64,000 nucleotides of DNA from Monocercomonoides exilis (lineage: Eukaryota; Preaxostyla; Oxymonadida; Polymastigidae), in assembly GCA_001643675.2 (NCBI GenBank), contig LSRY02000014.1:560501-624500 (forward strand), read 5' to 3'. The notes under the pieces were generated by a model. That model had not been told where the DNA came from and made no database searches. It worked only from the letters and a program-made list of their open reading frames with translations. This document shows, in pieces, positions 37,501-50,439 of this stretch; position 1 is the first letter of the stretch; the number at the start of each line of letters is the position of its first letter. A program made the position numbers and the translations under genes.

Positions 37501-40500
37501 ATTGAAAAATCAATCTTTAAAAGGAAAATCGATATTTCTAAACTGGAAAAACAATACTAATTTATGAAAAACACAATTAAAAAAATATCGAATAATATTA
37601 TTATACAAATAGAAAATCATAACTTTTAAAGAATAAAAACAATTGGTTTTCTTTTCATTTTTTTTCTTTTACTGAGACAGCTTCTCCAAATCTCAGTTCC
37701 TACTGTGCGGCTCGACAGTATCATCAAACTAATTATTAAATGTTGGAGAATTTTCAATTTATAAATAAAACAGAATCGATCTTGATTTCTCCCGTTATTC
37801 TTCACATAAAATGCTTTTCCAGCTTCCTTCTCTTTTCCAAAAATTTTTTTCTCTCCATTTTTTCCTCTCCTCATGTTCCTTCCAAGTGTTATTAATTCAA
37901 AACTTTTCATTTCTTCAAAATTTCTTCATCTAATTTTTCTTCATCGAATGAAAACAAAGCTCATGAAAAAAGATTCATTGTTGTTGTATCTTCAAAAAGA
38001 ATATATTCATACATATCTAGTAATTTTCTTCAGATTATATTTTCTTCACCTTTCCGATTTCAACTTGCTTGTATCCAATTAGCGCTAGAGGCTCATATTA
38101 TTTCTCTTCACTTAAGTCTTTTTCTCAAAATAGCTTTTCTCACTCATCGTTTCATTTCCAACAATTTACTGTGACTTCGTAGCTGTGTAACCTGCCGAAG
38201 TCTATTTAGGAACCCAGCCATTCCAAACAAAAAAAGCTTCAATGCCCTTTCCTTTTCACTTCGAATGCTTCAGCCTCCAAATGAAAAAGTCAGAATTGAT
38301 TTAGTTGTTGATAACTTGCAGACTTTTCTTTGCTTTGTGGAGAATCGTTTCAGTTGACATATAACTTAAGCTGATGTATCATCGAGAATATGTATTTCTT
38401 TGTTTCTTTCCAAGTTGCAACGAAAGATGAGGTCTGACGATGAATTCGAGGGGAGTTGAATGAAAGAAAAGAAGAAGAAGAAGTTAAGGCAGGAAGTGAT
38501 AGCGGAAGCAGGCTCGAAATAGCTGAATTTGTAGAAGATGATTGAACAGCTTGAGATAAAAGAGAAGGAGAAGATTGTTATTGGATGTTCATGAACAAGG
38601 ACAAATTGACAAGCGAAGTGATGCAACGAAAAAGAGGATGAAGAGCAATGTTTGTATTTACAGCAAGATCAGCAGCTGAATCAAAAGGCGCTACCAAATT
38701 GAGTGAAGGATATTTCTTCATCGAATCCGTCGCAGTTGAATTCTGCAAAGCGGAAAAAGATACCAATTTTGAGAACGACAGCGCATCTCTTCTCCCAGGC
38801 ACGTTGTTCTAACTGAATGTTCTTATCCCTTTCTCCTTTTGAAACATCAGAGGTGATCTTTCCCTGCTCCTTTCCTTCCCTTCCTGTGTGTCGCTTCTGC
38901 TTCCTCTTTGAATAGCCAATAGCCCCTCCACTTCATCCCCCTTCCTCTTCGCAACTCCGCTCTGCTCTGCCTCTGCCCGCTCATTAGCGCACTCATCAGA
39001 TCCAACCGCGTTCTGATCTGCATCACTTCAACTGCTGCATGCACAGACACTTCCTGTAACTTCCACGCAAATTGCCTGTTTTCCTCGCTTTTGACACGCA
39101 CATAACGGCAGGGCACATCCGGTTCATCGCTCAAATCTTCCAGGTCAGAATTAGCGAGGTCATTCAGCATGCAGTCCAATTTCAGCTCTCTTGTCAAAAT
39201 TGGCGTTTGGCTTTCTTTCGTCTCTTGTTACTCCTCGCTTGCCACATTATTCTCTTTCTGGTTGGTTGGCGTGCCTGTCTCAAGGTGCATCTGCAGTATT
39301 CCTTGGATGCTGCAAACGGATTCATGTCTTTTTCTTCTTTTTCCTTCTTCTTCTTCTGTATATCCTGCAGTTTCATCAGCAGAAGTAGTTTTTATCTCTG
39401 ATCATCAGATTCCAATGAATTGAACGTGATCTTCGCCTCTTCATCGTCCACCTTCCCTTTCTCATTCTGAAACTCATCTTGTATCGCCCTTGTTTCTTCT
39501 CTGTTGAAATTCTTCATCCATACAACACTCAACATCACCGCTCCTCCTCCAACAACAACAACTGTTGATGGAAGCGTTTTTTGTGCACCAACAGCCCCTC
39601 TCCCCATCTCCATCTCTTGGCTGTACGCAATCAACGCTCTCCCTCCGACTCCTCTTCATCCACCGTCCATTCGCTTCCCTCGCGTAAAGTGTATTGTTCC
39701 AAATCACCTCCTCCGGAAGAATATTGTTTAGGCTGTGGAGAATGTGATAGCGTTGGAGACGGAATTGTTGTTCTGTTACTGCTGCTGCTTCTGTTTTTGC
39801 TTGGATTGTTATGAAAGAGGCTCTGGTTTTGGCTCATCTGAATGCGTTTCGTCTTTTTTGCCGTTTCTTATTGATTCTTTTGCGTTTGTATTCTTTTCTG
39901 CTTCTTTTTTATTGTCTTTGCTTTTCAAGCAACTTCTTTGCGGTTGTTCATTGAATCCTCCAAAATCACTTCTTGATCCTCTTCTTTTCAGTCATCTTCA
40001 TCGCCTTCAACTTCTTCCTATTCTCCAGATTCTCCGCATACCGCTCCACCATCCAAAACTCTGCAAACAGCGGCAGCGCCTCAAACACATCTGGTGGGAA
40101 AACAAAATATTGTCTTTTCCTTCTTCTTCCGAACTGCAATCTCATCCTCCTCATCTGCTGCTCTTCTCCTGTCAGAAATCTGTTTCAAGAAGAGCGAAGC
40201 AATGAGGAAGAAGAGGAAGAGGAAGAAGAACGTGAAGCACCAGAAGCAGCAGCCACTTGTGCACAGCGGTTGAGATGGCGTCGGCGGAGGAGAGGATGCA
40301 TTGCTCTCATGCGGCGAGCCATAGCAATTTCAGAACGATGAGGTGGTTTTGGATGGAGAGAAAGGTCAGTTTCTTCCGGAGAAGATGAGGAAGATGAATA
40401 TGAGGAGAACAATGAGATAGACGGTTTGCGTGTGGATAACGCAATCTTTCTAACATTTTTTTACCACTTAGGTGACCAGAATATGAGCGATCAGATGAAA

Positions 40501-43500
40501 GAGAATGAAGGCTATCCTGCAAAAAGAATCTTTGAGGAAGGAGAGACGGAAAATTGATAATTCAGTAATTCCGGTAAGTTACTCCTATTGTCATGCTAAA
40601 AATGTGAAGAGGAGGATGTATTTCCAGATACTTGCCTGATGCAAACGACGGTATTAGCAGAAGACGAAACGATGAGCTTGGACAAAGAAATAAATAATGC
40701 TATTGAAGAGGCAGCAGACGATGCAGTTGACAGAACATGCGAAGAGAGGAGCTGCACATTTCCCGATAATGAGTGGTTGAAGGAGAACACAAAACTTTTT
40801 TTTTCCAACTCTCGCTCACTCCCCCTCTGCTGCCACTTCCTCATTTGTCTCTCTTCTTTGCAATTGAGTGCATGATATCTCTGTTTCACTTCCGCTCAGA
40901 CGACATCGAAGACAATAGGCAGTCACGTGAAGTTACCACAGGATAATCAGTCCTTGTCATTACATCGCCTTTTATTAATTATTCTTTTCCTCCTGTAAAA
41001 CTCTCAAACGTCTTTGCCTTCAATAAGGAAGATGAGGAAGATGAATAACTCAATAAGGTTTCTCCGTATATCTCCAAAGGCGAGAATCTTCTTTTGTCAT
41101 TCTCATTTCCTATTCTATTGAAGCCTCCATCTTTCTCTCCTTCTCTCTTTCTCCTTCTTTCTCTAAATAACCTCCATATCATTAACGAATATCTCGTACG
41201 GGAACAATAATTTATTCATCGTCTCATCTGAAACTTTCACAGGAGATTGCAGTTATGCAACGCAAATTTCCCCGTTTCCCTGTATGTGGTTTTTTTATAA
41301 ATGAGTTCCCATATTTGCATCTAACACGCTCCATATGAGGAATTGTCGACTTATAATGCAAGACAAGAAGAGCAGTAGCATTGCCTCTCATCCAACACAA
41401 ACATCTATTGATGCTTCAAAGTGGATAATCGTTTGTTCCTCCAGAAGAAGAATTGGTAGCTCCACTTAAGTTAATGTTGACTTCTGCAGGTTACACACAT
41501 AAAGGGGCAAATCTCAAATTTGAAGAACACAAGCCCAGCAGCGGTAGTGCAAAGTTTGGAAAGACAGAAAGAGACAACTTTATTTATTTAGGAGCAAGTA
41601 ACAGACGTGAAAGCGATTTATTACGATGGACAGAATAGAGCGATCTGTTTATTGATATCCCTTCAGTATGAGGAGGACATCAAAGAAGAAAAAGAACATT
41701 TCGATGAGTTGGAAGATGTTGAAGATTCGTTAAAGTCTGTGCTGTGTGAGCATTTTACAGCTTTGGTTGTTGTTGAGATGAAGTTCATGAAAGTGATGCC
41801 ATTAAAAGACATTGTAATATGCAAGAGAGCATTTAGTGGGAGCTAATACGAAGTATCAATACAAAATGGAACTGTTGAGAGGAAGAGGAGAAGGAGATCC
41901 GAAGGTTCATGGAGAAGAAATATTCTCAAAATATAATTGGCGGTGAAGCAGAAGAGGAGGTATTTTGTTAGAAATATGAAAGGATGTTTGCTGAATATGA
42001 AGGGCGCTCAATTGACTCAATCATGGAAGCATCAAAGCGGTTTGCGGATGACTGATCTCAGAAAGGAGAAGAAGAACAAGGCGATGATGATGATGAGAGT
42101 TAATTTCGAGTAGCTTAGGAGGAGATGAAGCCAGTGCGCGCGCGGAGGACGCAGTCAGCTGTGTCACTGAAATAGCAGTGGTAGCAGATAGGGTGGAGGG
42201 ATAACTCCTTGTTCAGTCTTTTTTATCTGTTCTGTTTCCAATGGCAATAAAAACGCTGGAAAGAGCATATGGAATAGACACATCACCCAAACTTAAAAGA
42301 AAAGGTTGAATGAAATAAAAACATGAAAAGGGATGGTTCATATTTTTTTGTATTAATTGATTGAATAAATTATAAATTAGAGTTTGAATAAGTTAAAAAA
42401 AGAAAAATAAGAAATATGATTAAAACAATTGTAACAATTATCGAAAAATAGTGCAAACCTTTTAAAATGAAAAATTGCTCTTTCATCACTTCTTTCACGA
42501 AACTTTTTGGTTGTTGATTGAGTGAGTCCAGACAGCTGGAAATATCAAGCGCATCAATGATTTCAATGCAGATACAGTTCAGACAGGCAATTCGATGCAT
42601 GTTGCCAACGTACAAATTCATAAAATGGCCGTTGCGATCAACTCACGAGAAAAAGAGGAAGTTCATAATGAATAATGAAAAAAAAGTTCTAAAAATTACA
42701 AAAATGAAAAATATATATATATATTTAAAAATAAATACACAAAAATTATTTGTAATGATTAAAAGAAAATTTAAACACACCACATTGCTTCAAATCTTCA
42801 CCATTGCATAAGTCGATTTGTTTGAAATTTTTTTCTTTTCTTTAATCAAGCTCAAAATATTTTGCCTTCTTCTTTTCTGCTTTCCTGACCTCCCTCTCCT
42901 TCGAGAATCCAGGTAATCTTGAATGAAAAAACTGAAATTTACAGAAAATAGCTGTATTCACTTGCTGGTCCACAAAGTTTGCTGTTCTGGGCGCATCAAG
43001 CTTCGCCTCTTCAAATACCTCCTCTTCAAGTGACATGCACTGCGCATGCTCCACAATCACAATCTCATTCGGCCGGATGATCTTCTCCTTCTCCAGTGCA
43101 TCTGCCACACACGATGTCAATTTGAACATGTCCAAAGTTGTCATGTTAAGCCCTTGGATGAAACCATTGCCTCCTCTTTTTTCACTGCTTACACCACACT
43201 AATCTGAATCAGCAATGTGTTACATCCAAAATATGACCCCATAAAGCTGCCGCACCCTCTTCCATTGTATTTGTACAGGATGTGCGGAAAGAAGAACTTG
43301 CGAAAGAATTATACAGTAAGATGCGTCCGAAAAAGCGTGTCGTTCGTCTCTCGCTTTTCATCCACTAATATTCGTTAATATTCGCTTCAGAGTTTGTGTT
43401 CAACACATAGAACAAATTGCTATATGTACCCTGTGCAGCATACGAAATTAACAGTAAGCATTTGACGTTAACGAGTTGAATCACAAAAAAATACTCATTA

Positions 43501-43514
43501 AAAAAAGAATCGCT
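37501..43514. other. Decayed low-complexity coding tract, left part
   Basis: Base composition from about 38,800 to 42,100 is richer in GC and more codon-like than the surroundings, but no frame stays open for more than about 150 codons. Fragments with protein-like composition lie at 38847-39197 (-), 39392-39634 (-), 39966-40154 (-), 40639-40875 (+) and 41453-41846 (+). They are rich in Lys/Glu/Arg or Ser and match no family I know. They may be remains of one or several host or element genes. Confidence 0.4.
42842..43144 (-). pseudogene. Unidentified ORF fragment, 100 codons
   Basis: It encodes MTTLDMFKLTSCVADALEKE and continues to a Lys/Glu-rich end. In another frame just upstream (about 43200-43310), a well-formed segment FFPHILYKYNGRGCGSFMG is seen, so a longer spliced or frameshifted gene is likely. 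I cannot name the family. Confidence 0.3.
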
Positions 43515-43574
43515 TTCAGATAAATTTCTGAATGTGGATTTTATATTTTATCATTTTAATTGATATTCCATTCG

Positions 43575-44162
43575 CGGGCTGACACATTTTTGATGCAAAT
43601 TATCGCGCTGATTGCTATTATTGTCGCTTTTATAATTGTCATAAAATAAGAATATGGTTTTTCATTTCATAAAATGCATTGTTCTTTAATCATAATAAAT
43701 AATATAAAATATATACACATATATTTTTAAGACTCAATAAAATACAAAAACCAAGAAAAACATTGCATTTTCATGAAAATATGTCAAATTGAACATCTCG
43801 ATCACAAAAGTGGTCACTAATTTTTCTTCAGATTTTGCAACAAACAGACATAAAAAGATGTGGGGAAGCGGTTTGTGCGGAAATCTGAGAAAAAATTAGT
43901 GACCACTTTTGTGATCGCCAGTCATTTCAATTTTCAGTTTTATAATAGTTCCGATCGTTCAACGGATCAAATCTGATGAGAACCTTAATAAAAGTGTTTT
44001 TCTAAATGACTGGCGATCACAAAAGTGGTCACTAATTTTTTCTCAGATTTCCGCACAAACCGCTTCCCCACATCTTTTTATGTCTGTTTGTTGCAAAATC
44101 TGAAGAAAAATTAGTGACCACTTTTGTGATCGAGATGTTCAATTTGACATATTTTCATGAAA
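43575..44162 (+). repeat. Element C left TIR
   Basis: It starts CGGGCTGACACATTTTTGAT and ends inside the palindrome near TCATGAAA. It is a near-perfect inverse match to 49216-49803. Confidence 0.88.
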
Positions 44163-44184
44163 ATGCAATGTTTTTCTTGGTTTT
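43747..44184. repeat. Long palindrome in left TIR of element C
   Basis: Two arms of about 180 bp (43747-43927 and 44005-44184) are inverse complements around a 77-bp spacer. Each arm is itself a foldback of a 26-bp block, GATCACAAAAGTGGTCAC followed by TAATTTTT. The four blocks at 43800, 43891, 44016 and 44106 alternate in orientation. Confidence 0.88.
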
Positions 44185-44445
44185 ATTCCTTATTAATATA
44201 TTTTCATATATATATACGTTTATGATTTGTTGTTATTATGTTATTAACATTTGTTTAAATGAGAAACATTTATGCGTTGATTTTTGTTTGAAGACAAAAA
44301 ATTGTGATATCAGTTTCCAATATCAATTCATCATTTTGATAAAATTAAATTACATAAATATTTATTTTTTGTGTGAAACATAGTGTTTTTCACCGAAAAA
44401 GAAATGTGACTTTTATTCCATAATAAATTCAGAAAAATAAAAACA

Positions 44446-47400
44446 ATGAATATTTCCAAACCTCAATCGACTCTTTATTCTCGATGCAAAGTTATTTGGA
44501 ATGAAATAAAGCGCATCGGCGGAGATGACGTGGATTCATTGCTTGACTATCTTTTATACAACTACAGGCAATCATCTTCTGTTATTAACGATTTGCTGAA
44601 GTCTTTGAATGGTTTGATTTTTATTTTTTGAATTTTTATATAGAAAAATTTATGAACTGTCATCCTTGTCATTTTCTTATTTTTTTGTTTATTATTTATT
44701 TTTTTGAAACAGAATATCACATTGAGCTGCTGGAAGACCTGTCTGTGGTGTACAACAACGCACCGTTGCACACTCAGACAACAATGCTGCAAGCGCTTTC
44801 CCGCAACACATCATTATCCGATTTACAGGACTATGGTTATGATGTCACAGAGGGAAAATTTATTTACGCGAAGCAAACGCTGAAGAAGAACCAAGGATTT
44901 ATTGTCCCTCCTCAAAAACCTCATCTTCCGTCTTGCAAAAGTGGTTTGAATTTATTCAAATTATTTTTGAATTATTTTCTATGTTTATTTTAGGCTTAAA
45001 TGAACAGGACTGGGAAAAGGGCAACAACTGGATGTTAGCCCATTCCACTGAAGCCTCAACTTCTCTTCAATCTGCAAAGAAAAAGCAGCGAGCTGAGCCA
45101 GATTACGCAAGATTTATAGACGAAGCAGCGTGGGAAGATGAAATTATCACAGAAAACTCTTCTTCAAAAAGAAAACAATCTTCTTCATCTTCTTCAACAT
45201 CATTTCAACAAAATAATAATTCAAGTGTTATTTCAAAAAATAAATCTTCTTCATCAAATTCTTCACCGTCGAAAGCTGTTGATGCTCCAATAAGCACTCC
45301 AATAAGGAGAGAAAGGTGTTCAACAAAAAGAAAAACAAACAAATCACATCATGAACGTCGTTCGTCTCCTTCTCCAATTCCAATTCACAAATTCTTCAAA
45401 ACAAAAAAACCATCAACATCTTCTTCTTCTCCTCCTCCTCCTCCTCCATCTTCTTCTTCTTCACCTTTTTCTTCACCTTTTTCTTCACCTTTTTCTTCAC
45501 CTACTTTTTCATCTTCTTTTTCATCTTCTTTTTCATCTTCCTCTTCTTCCTCTTCCTCTTCCTCCTCTTCTTCCTCTTCATCCAAAAAGCATCAAAAAGA
45601 AACAACAAACACTTCTTCCTTCAGCAACAATGATGTATGGGTTAGTAATCAATTGCTTGAATATGTCACTTCTCCCACTCTTGTTCCTCCACAGGCATTT
45701 CAAGATCTTCTATCTTCATTTGCAAAAGACAGCATCACTTCTGCATCTCAACACAAAACCCGCGAAGACAATAGAATTTGTTCAACTCATGAAAATTCTT
45801 CGCGTATCATGAACAACAGAAACACAATGGATATTTATTCTTCAGCTTGTTCTCCTTATCCATCAATTTCTTCATGCGTCAAAACCACTGCTATCACCTC
45901 ATCAAAAACTCAGAAAGGATTAAAAAATCTTGGAAACACTTGCTATCTTTCCTCTCTTCTTCAATGCATGTCTTCAATCACTTCACAAAATCAATCAATA
46001 ATTAAAACCACATCATTAAAAAACAATTTATCTTCTCGAGCATTGAGTGTTTGTCAACAACTAACCAAAGATGGAATGGCGGTGCGTTCGTGGGTCCCAT
46101 CACTGATCAACAAATGGGAAGACTTTTGTGGATATGGAAGCAGACAGCAACAAAATGTGACCGAGGCGTTTGACAATCTTCATCAACTTCTTCAAAAAGA
46201 TGAGTTAATAAAAAAAGACAGCTTCAACCCTGTTTTGATCACTCATTTGAAATGCCAACAATGCCAAAAAGTTTCAAATCGTTTCAATGAAATTGTCAAC
46301 AATGTAGTTATTAATTCATCTTCTCCTCATAAAGGTCTATCTTCTCTCTTTTCTACTGAGATATTGAACGGAAAAAATGCTGTCTATTGCAACAATTGCA
46401 AAGAGAAATGCTGTGCTGCTCGATGGGAGGAAATGACTGCATTTCCAGAGGTGCTAGCCCTCTGTCACGAATGCACTGACAATGCTAGTTCTGCACCTTC
46501 AAGAACATTTCAAATAGAAACTGACAGAGTTAATCAACGCACGTTTTGTAAAGGGTTTTCAGAAGAAAATATTAAACATCTTCAAAAAGATAATCAGGAA
46601 ACGATCATCTACCATCTTATTGGACAAATTCTTTTCAAGAGTCTGGATCTCCAAAATGGACACTACATCGCTGTGATCAAAAGAAAGAGTGGAAACAACT
46701 GCAGATGGAATATCTGTAATGACGCTGATGTTACAGAACTGAACATAGAAAATTGGACAAAGGCATGGAAGGAACTTTATGCTCAGGGTTTCACTCCGTC
46801 ACTCTCATTCTACATCAAAGAAAAAACAAAACCAACATTTTCGACAATTCAATTCGGTGGTTCCTCTTTTTCATCTTCTTCAGAAACCAATAATAATAAC
46901 ACTTCAAATAACTCATCATCATCATCGTCTTCGTCGTTGTCATCATCATCATCATTCATCACTCCTCTTCATCCTACAACTTCCATTCCACAACTACCAT
47001 CATCAATTCCATCTTCTTATGGATTGGAAGCTTTGAAAGAAAAAAGAAAGAAAACGGGCATTTTTTCTCCCAATGAAAAGAGATTAATCTTCAAGCCCAA
47101 GACGAAATTGTGGAAAGAGTTTTCAGAAGAAACAAACATCAAAGTTTCTCTTTCCCATTTCTACAAGCTGACAACAAACTTCTCGAAAGCGAAAAGGCGT
47201 ACTGATCTTTGTGGAATGTGTGAGAAGTTGAGCTATTTGGAGAACAAACTCAAATCTTCTCAAAACAAAAATGGACTTTCTTCTGCAGAGTTTCATACAC
47301 TCAAACTTCTTCGACAACATCGACTTGTTGCAGAAATGCAACGCAAACACTATCAATCAACTGTTAATGATCTCAAAGAGGGAGAAGCAGTCTTCGTCTT

Positions 47401-48319
47401 CGACTTTAAAGAGAAATGGAAACTCCCCATCAGAAAAAATCAACTGCAACAGGAATTCTTCAACTATCAACAGGTTTCTCAATTCACAATCATCTCTCTT
47501 CAAAAAATAAATAATCAACAAATAAAAAGAACATTCAACTTCTTCTCCGACTGCCTTTCAAATGATCACAGATTTGTTATTGAGTGTCTGGAATCTGTGA
47601 TCAAAAGACACTTCTTCTCAGACACTCACACTTTTAAGTTCTTCTGCGATTCTGGTTTACACAACCGAAATCGCTTCCTTCTTCACTTCATCCTCTCAAA
47701 ACAATCAAAACTTCTCAAAAAGAAAAATACTCAACTCAACTTCTTCGCTGAGCATCATGGAAAAAATATCTGTGATAGTGAATTTGGTGCGTTAGTGAAT
47801 GCAATCGACAACAATCTTTCGACTGAACACATCACCACACTTCATGATTTGATCAACTTCTTCGAAAACAATATGAACACTTCGACATCAGCTTCTTCAA
47901 CTTCACAATCAAACATTTTCCCAACATCATCATCAAACTCTTCACCATCTTCAACATCTGTCAATAGCTTTGAACATGAGAGGTACTTTGAAGAATATGT
48001 ACCATCTCAACAAATCTCATGGCCATCATTGTCAGTTCCACACATGAAGGATTATTTGTATTTTGAGCGCAAGGGCTCATTTGTCTGTGCTTCAGCTGTT
48101 GGATATCTTCCTCAACGCTCTCTGGTTGCCCTCGAATCATCAACAATGAAAGAAAAAGTCCAAAGATCAAGAAAGTCATTTCACTCTGATATCACATCAT
48201 CAAACTCTTCTCTTCTTTCTCAATCTTCTCAAGATCTTCTTTCAAGGAGATTTGAGCTTCTTCTTGACTCTTCATCTTTAAATGAATCTCAAAATTGTTT
48301 TAATGGTGTCCCTTTTTAA
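44446..48319 (+). CDS. Transposase-like protein with inserted ubiquitin-specific protease domain
   Basis: Three exons (44446-44611, 44713-44943, 44994-48319) give 1,240 residues. Residues 1 to about 150 are a helical segment (LLEDLSVVYNN; LQDYGYDVTEGKFIYAKQ). Ser-rich linkers follow (about 175-340). A USP domain spans about 435-730: Cys box GLKNLGNTCYLSSLLQCM with Cys449, zinc-type pairs (CQQC, CNNC), and His box NGHYIAV with His689 followed by an N-D pair. After a second Ser run comes a DDE/RNase H-like domain: VFVFDFKEKW (D936), FFCDSGLHNRNRF (D1018) and HGKNICDSEFG (D1060/E1062). The motif order, and the N-terminal LS-x-x-Y and lqD-x-G pattern, recall uncharacterised cnidarian/metazoan transposase-like proteins with a GKDICD motif (from memory). 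It lies alone inside element C. Fold assignments are firm for USP, likely for DDE. Confidence 0.85.
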
Positions 48320-48340
48320 GAAACTAGTTGTTGTGTATGC

Positions 48341-48475
48341 TTAGCTGGCGCTCTATCGGAAGGGTGCTGGACATGACTGTTCGTATTAGATATTGCAGCC
48401 TTCGGGCTGCAATATCCGGACCTGGATACGACGAACAGCCTCCCAGGTGCACAACAGTTAGAATCCGATTGGTTT
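48341..48475 (+). ncRNA. Structured, tRNA-like sequence with UUCG hairpin (candidate)
   Basis: Just after the stop codon lies a GC-rich island containing a perfect 12-bp stem, GATATTGCAGCC / GGCTGCAATATC (48389-48400 / 48405-48416), closed by TTCG. An outer CTGTTCG/CGAACAG pairing with a small bulge surrounds it. TTAGCTGGCGCTC upstream and GTTAGAATCC downstream faintly resemble pol III A and B boxes. It could be a 3'-UTR hairpin, a tRNA-derived SINE or an element-specific RNA; this is unresolved. Confidence 0.3.
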
Positions 48476-48480
48476 CTTGT

Positions 48481-49215
48481 GCTTTTTGTCCCTATAATGT
48501 CCCTATTATTAAATTGGTTATTGTCCCTATTATATTTGTATTTATCGAGATTCATTAATAGAGAGAGTTGTGAGGAAATTCATTGATCTTTGAGTGAGGT
48601 TTTTGGAAGAGAGAGTTGTTGAGAGTGTGAAGTGATGTTTAATCATTGTGTCTGTCTTTTTTCTTTGTTGGATTTGATCTTTTAGAGTCAAAGTGAGAGA
48701 AATATCAGAAAGGGGAGAGTGGATGGAAAACAAAGGGAAAATAGACAAGTTAGTTTTTGAACTTTTTATATAAGTTTTCTTTTTTGTTAGGAATTGTCTT
48801 TGATACCATGAATTTGTTGAAATAGTACTATTTCTTCTAATATTTTTCATTGTTCAAAATTGTTGATATTTAGTTGACATTTGGAGATAGTTTTATGATA
48901 AAGTGATAGAATTATGTTTTTTTGAAAGTTATTGAATCTGAATTGAAAATTTCTGACTGTTTTCAATTTTTAAAATGATTAATATCATGAATTTCTTTTT
49001 GTTTATTTATGTCATTTTGATTGCAAAACGATTGCTATTTTTTAACGAATATTTTTTCACTTATCTTTGTTATTTTTCCACTTGATCACGAAAAAGTTTA
49101 TCAATGCACATGCCATACACTTATATAAATATCTATAAAATTAATTTTTCAAAAAAATCGATAATGTTGCAAAATAAACTTCAAAAATATCACATTAGAC
49201 AACAAAAAGCAAATA
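48481..49215. other. 3' flank of the element C gene
   Basis: AT-rich non-coding DNA lies between the hairpin and the right TIR. A short repeated phrase TGTCCCTAT(T)A occurs three times at about 48488-48536. No gene was seen. Confidence 0.4.
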
Positions 49216-49803
49216 TTTCATGAAAATATGTCAAATTGAACATCTCGATCACAAAAGTGGTCACTAATTTTTCTTCAGATTTTGCAACAAACAGACATAA
49301 AAAGATGTGGGGAAGCGGTTTGTGCGGAAATCTGAGAAAAAATTAGTGACCACTTTTGTGATCGCCAGTCATTTAGAAAAACACTTTTATTAAGGTTCTC
49401 ATCAGATTTGATCCGTTGAACGATCGGAACTATTATAAAACTGAAAATTGAAATGACTGGCGATCACAAAAGTGGTCACTAATTTTTTCTCAGATTTCCG
49501 CACAAACCGCTTCCCCACATCTTTTTATGTCTGTTTGTTGCAAAATCTGAAGAAAAATTAGTGACCACTTTTGTGATCGAGATGTTCAATTTGACATATT
49601 TTCATGAAAATGCAATGTTTTTCTTGGTTTTTGTATTTTATTGAGTCTTAAAAATATATGTGTATATATTTTATATTATTTATTATGATTAAAGAACAAT
49701 GCATTTTATGAAATGAAAAACCATATTCTTATTTTATGACAATTATAAAAGCGACAATAATAGCAATCAGCGCGATAATTTGCATCAAAAATGTGTCAGC
49801 CCG
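49216..49803 (-). repeat. Element C right TIR with inverted palindrome
   Basis: This is the inverse complement of 43575-44162. The hairpin core (about 49216-49605) has identical arms, but its spacer reads in the opposite direction, as expected for a true TIR copy. Confidence 0.88.
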
Positions 49804-50439
49804 AGATGGAATATCAGTGAAAATGAAAGAATAATAATTCATCTTTCAGAAATGCATCTGAAACTGCATCTTCTACATCGAATTTTTATTTTATTAATTT
49901 GTTATGATTCTAACATCGTTCATTATTTGTTTTTTTGTTTTTGATATTTTTTTGAAGTTCACATATTTTCCAATTTTAATTTCTTTTTTCATTTTTCTCC
50001 AATATGAACATTTTATCACTTTTTGTAATTTATTAAATAATCAATTCATCTGACAATTGGACATTATCTATCATGGTTTTAAAACAATGCAAGCAATTTA
50101 TTATAATACAATGGACACTGTTGAAGGAGAAAAAGAATAAACAGCAGTTCTGTTGAAAGATGAAAAAAAGTCATTTTATCAAAAAATTAAGATGCTTGGA
50201 GAAAGCTCTGTTTAATTGAAGAAAAGTTTCATTTTTGTTGAATGAAGAAGAAGAAGAAAAAGAGATGATGTGAAAGAGAAATGTACAATCAGTTTAATGA
50301 TATTTCTGAAGAAGATGATGAAAAGGCTTCATGTGATGCTGTCATTGAGTAAAAATATTGTATATGATAAGTTATCTTCATATTGATAAGAAAAACATAA
50401 TCACAAAAAATTCAACAAACAGATTGATGCATACCAATT

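Larger units (their letters stand above)
43575..49803. mobile_element. Element C: transposon with palindromic TIRs and a USP-DDE protein
   Basis: The 588-bp ends (43575-44162 and 49216-49803) are near-identical inverse complements. A more diverged similarity continues about 60 bp further out on both sides, to about 43516 and 49870, so the exact termini are uncertain and no target duplication could be read. Each end contains a long hairpin (see repeats). Between them sits one intact three-exon gene of 1,240 codons coding for a DDE-like transposase with an internal ubiquitin protease. Near-identity of the ends plus an intact ORF suggest recent activity. The superfamily is not one I can name. 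Confidence 0.85.

Noticed and set aside
43747-44184. CRISPR-like array
   Set aside because: The repeats alternate in orientation as nested palindromes within a transposon end; there are no regular unique spacers and the genome is eukaryotic.
45385-45585. Poly-Glu minus frame
   Set aside because: It is opposite the Ser-rich linker of the element C protein; purely compositional.
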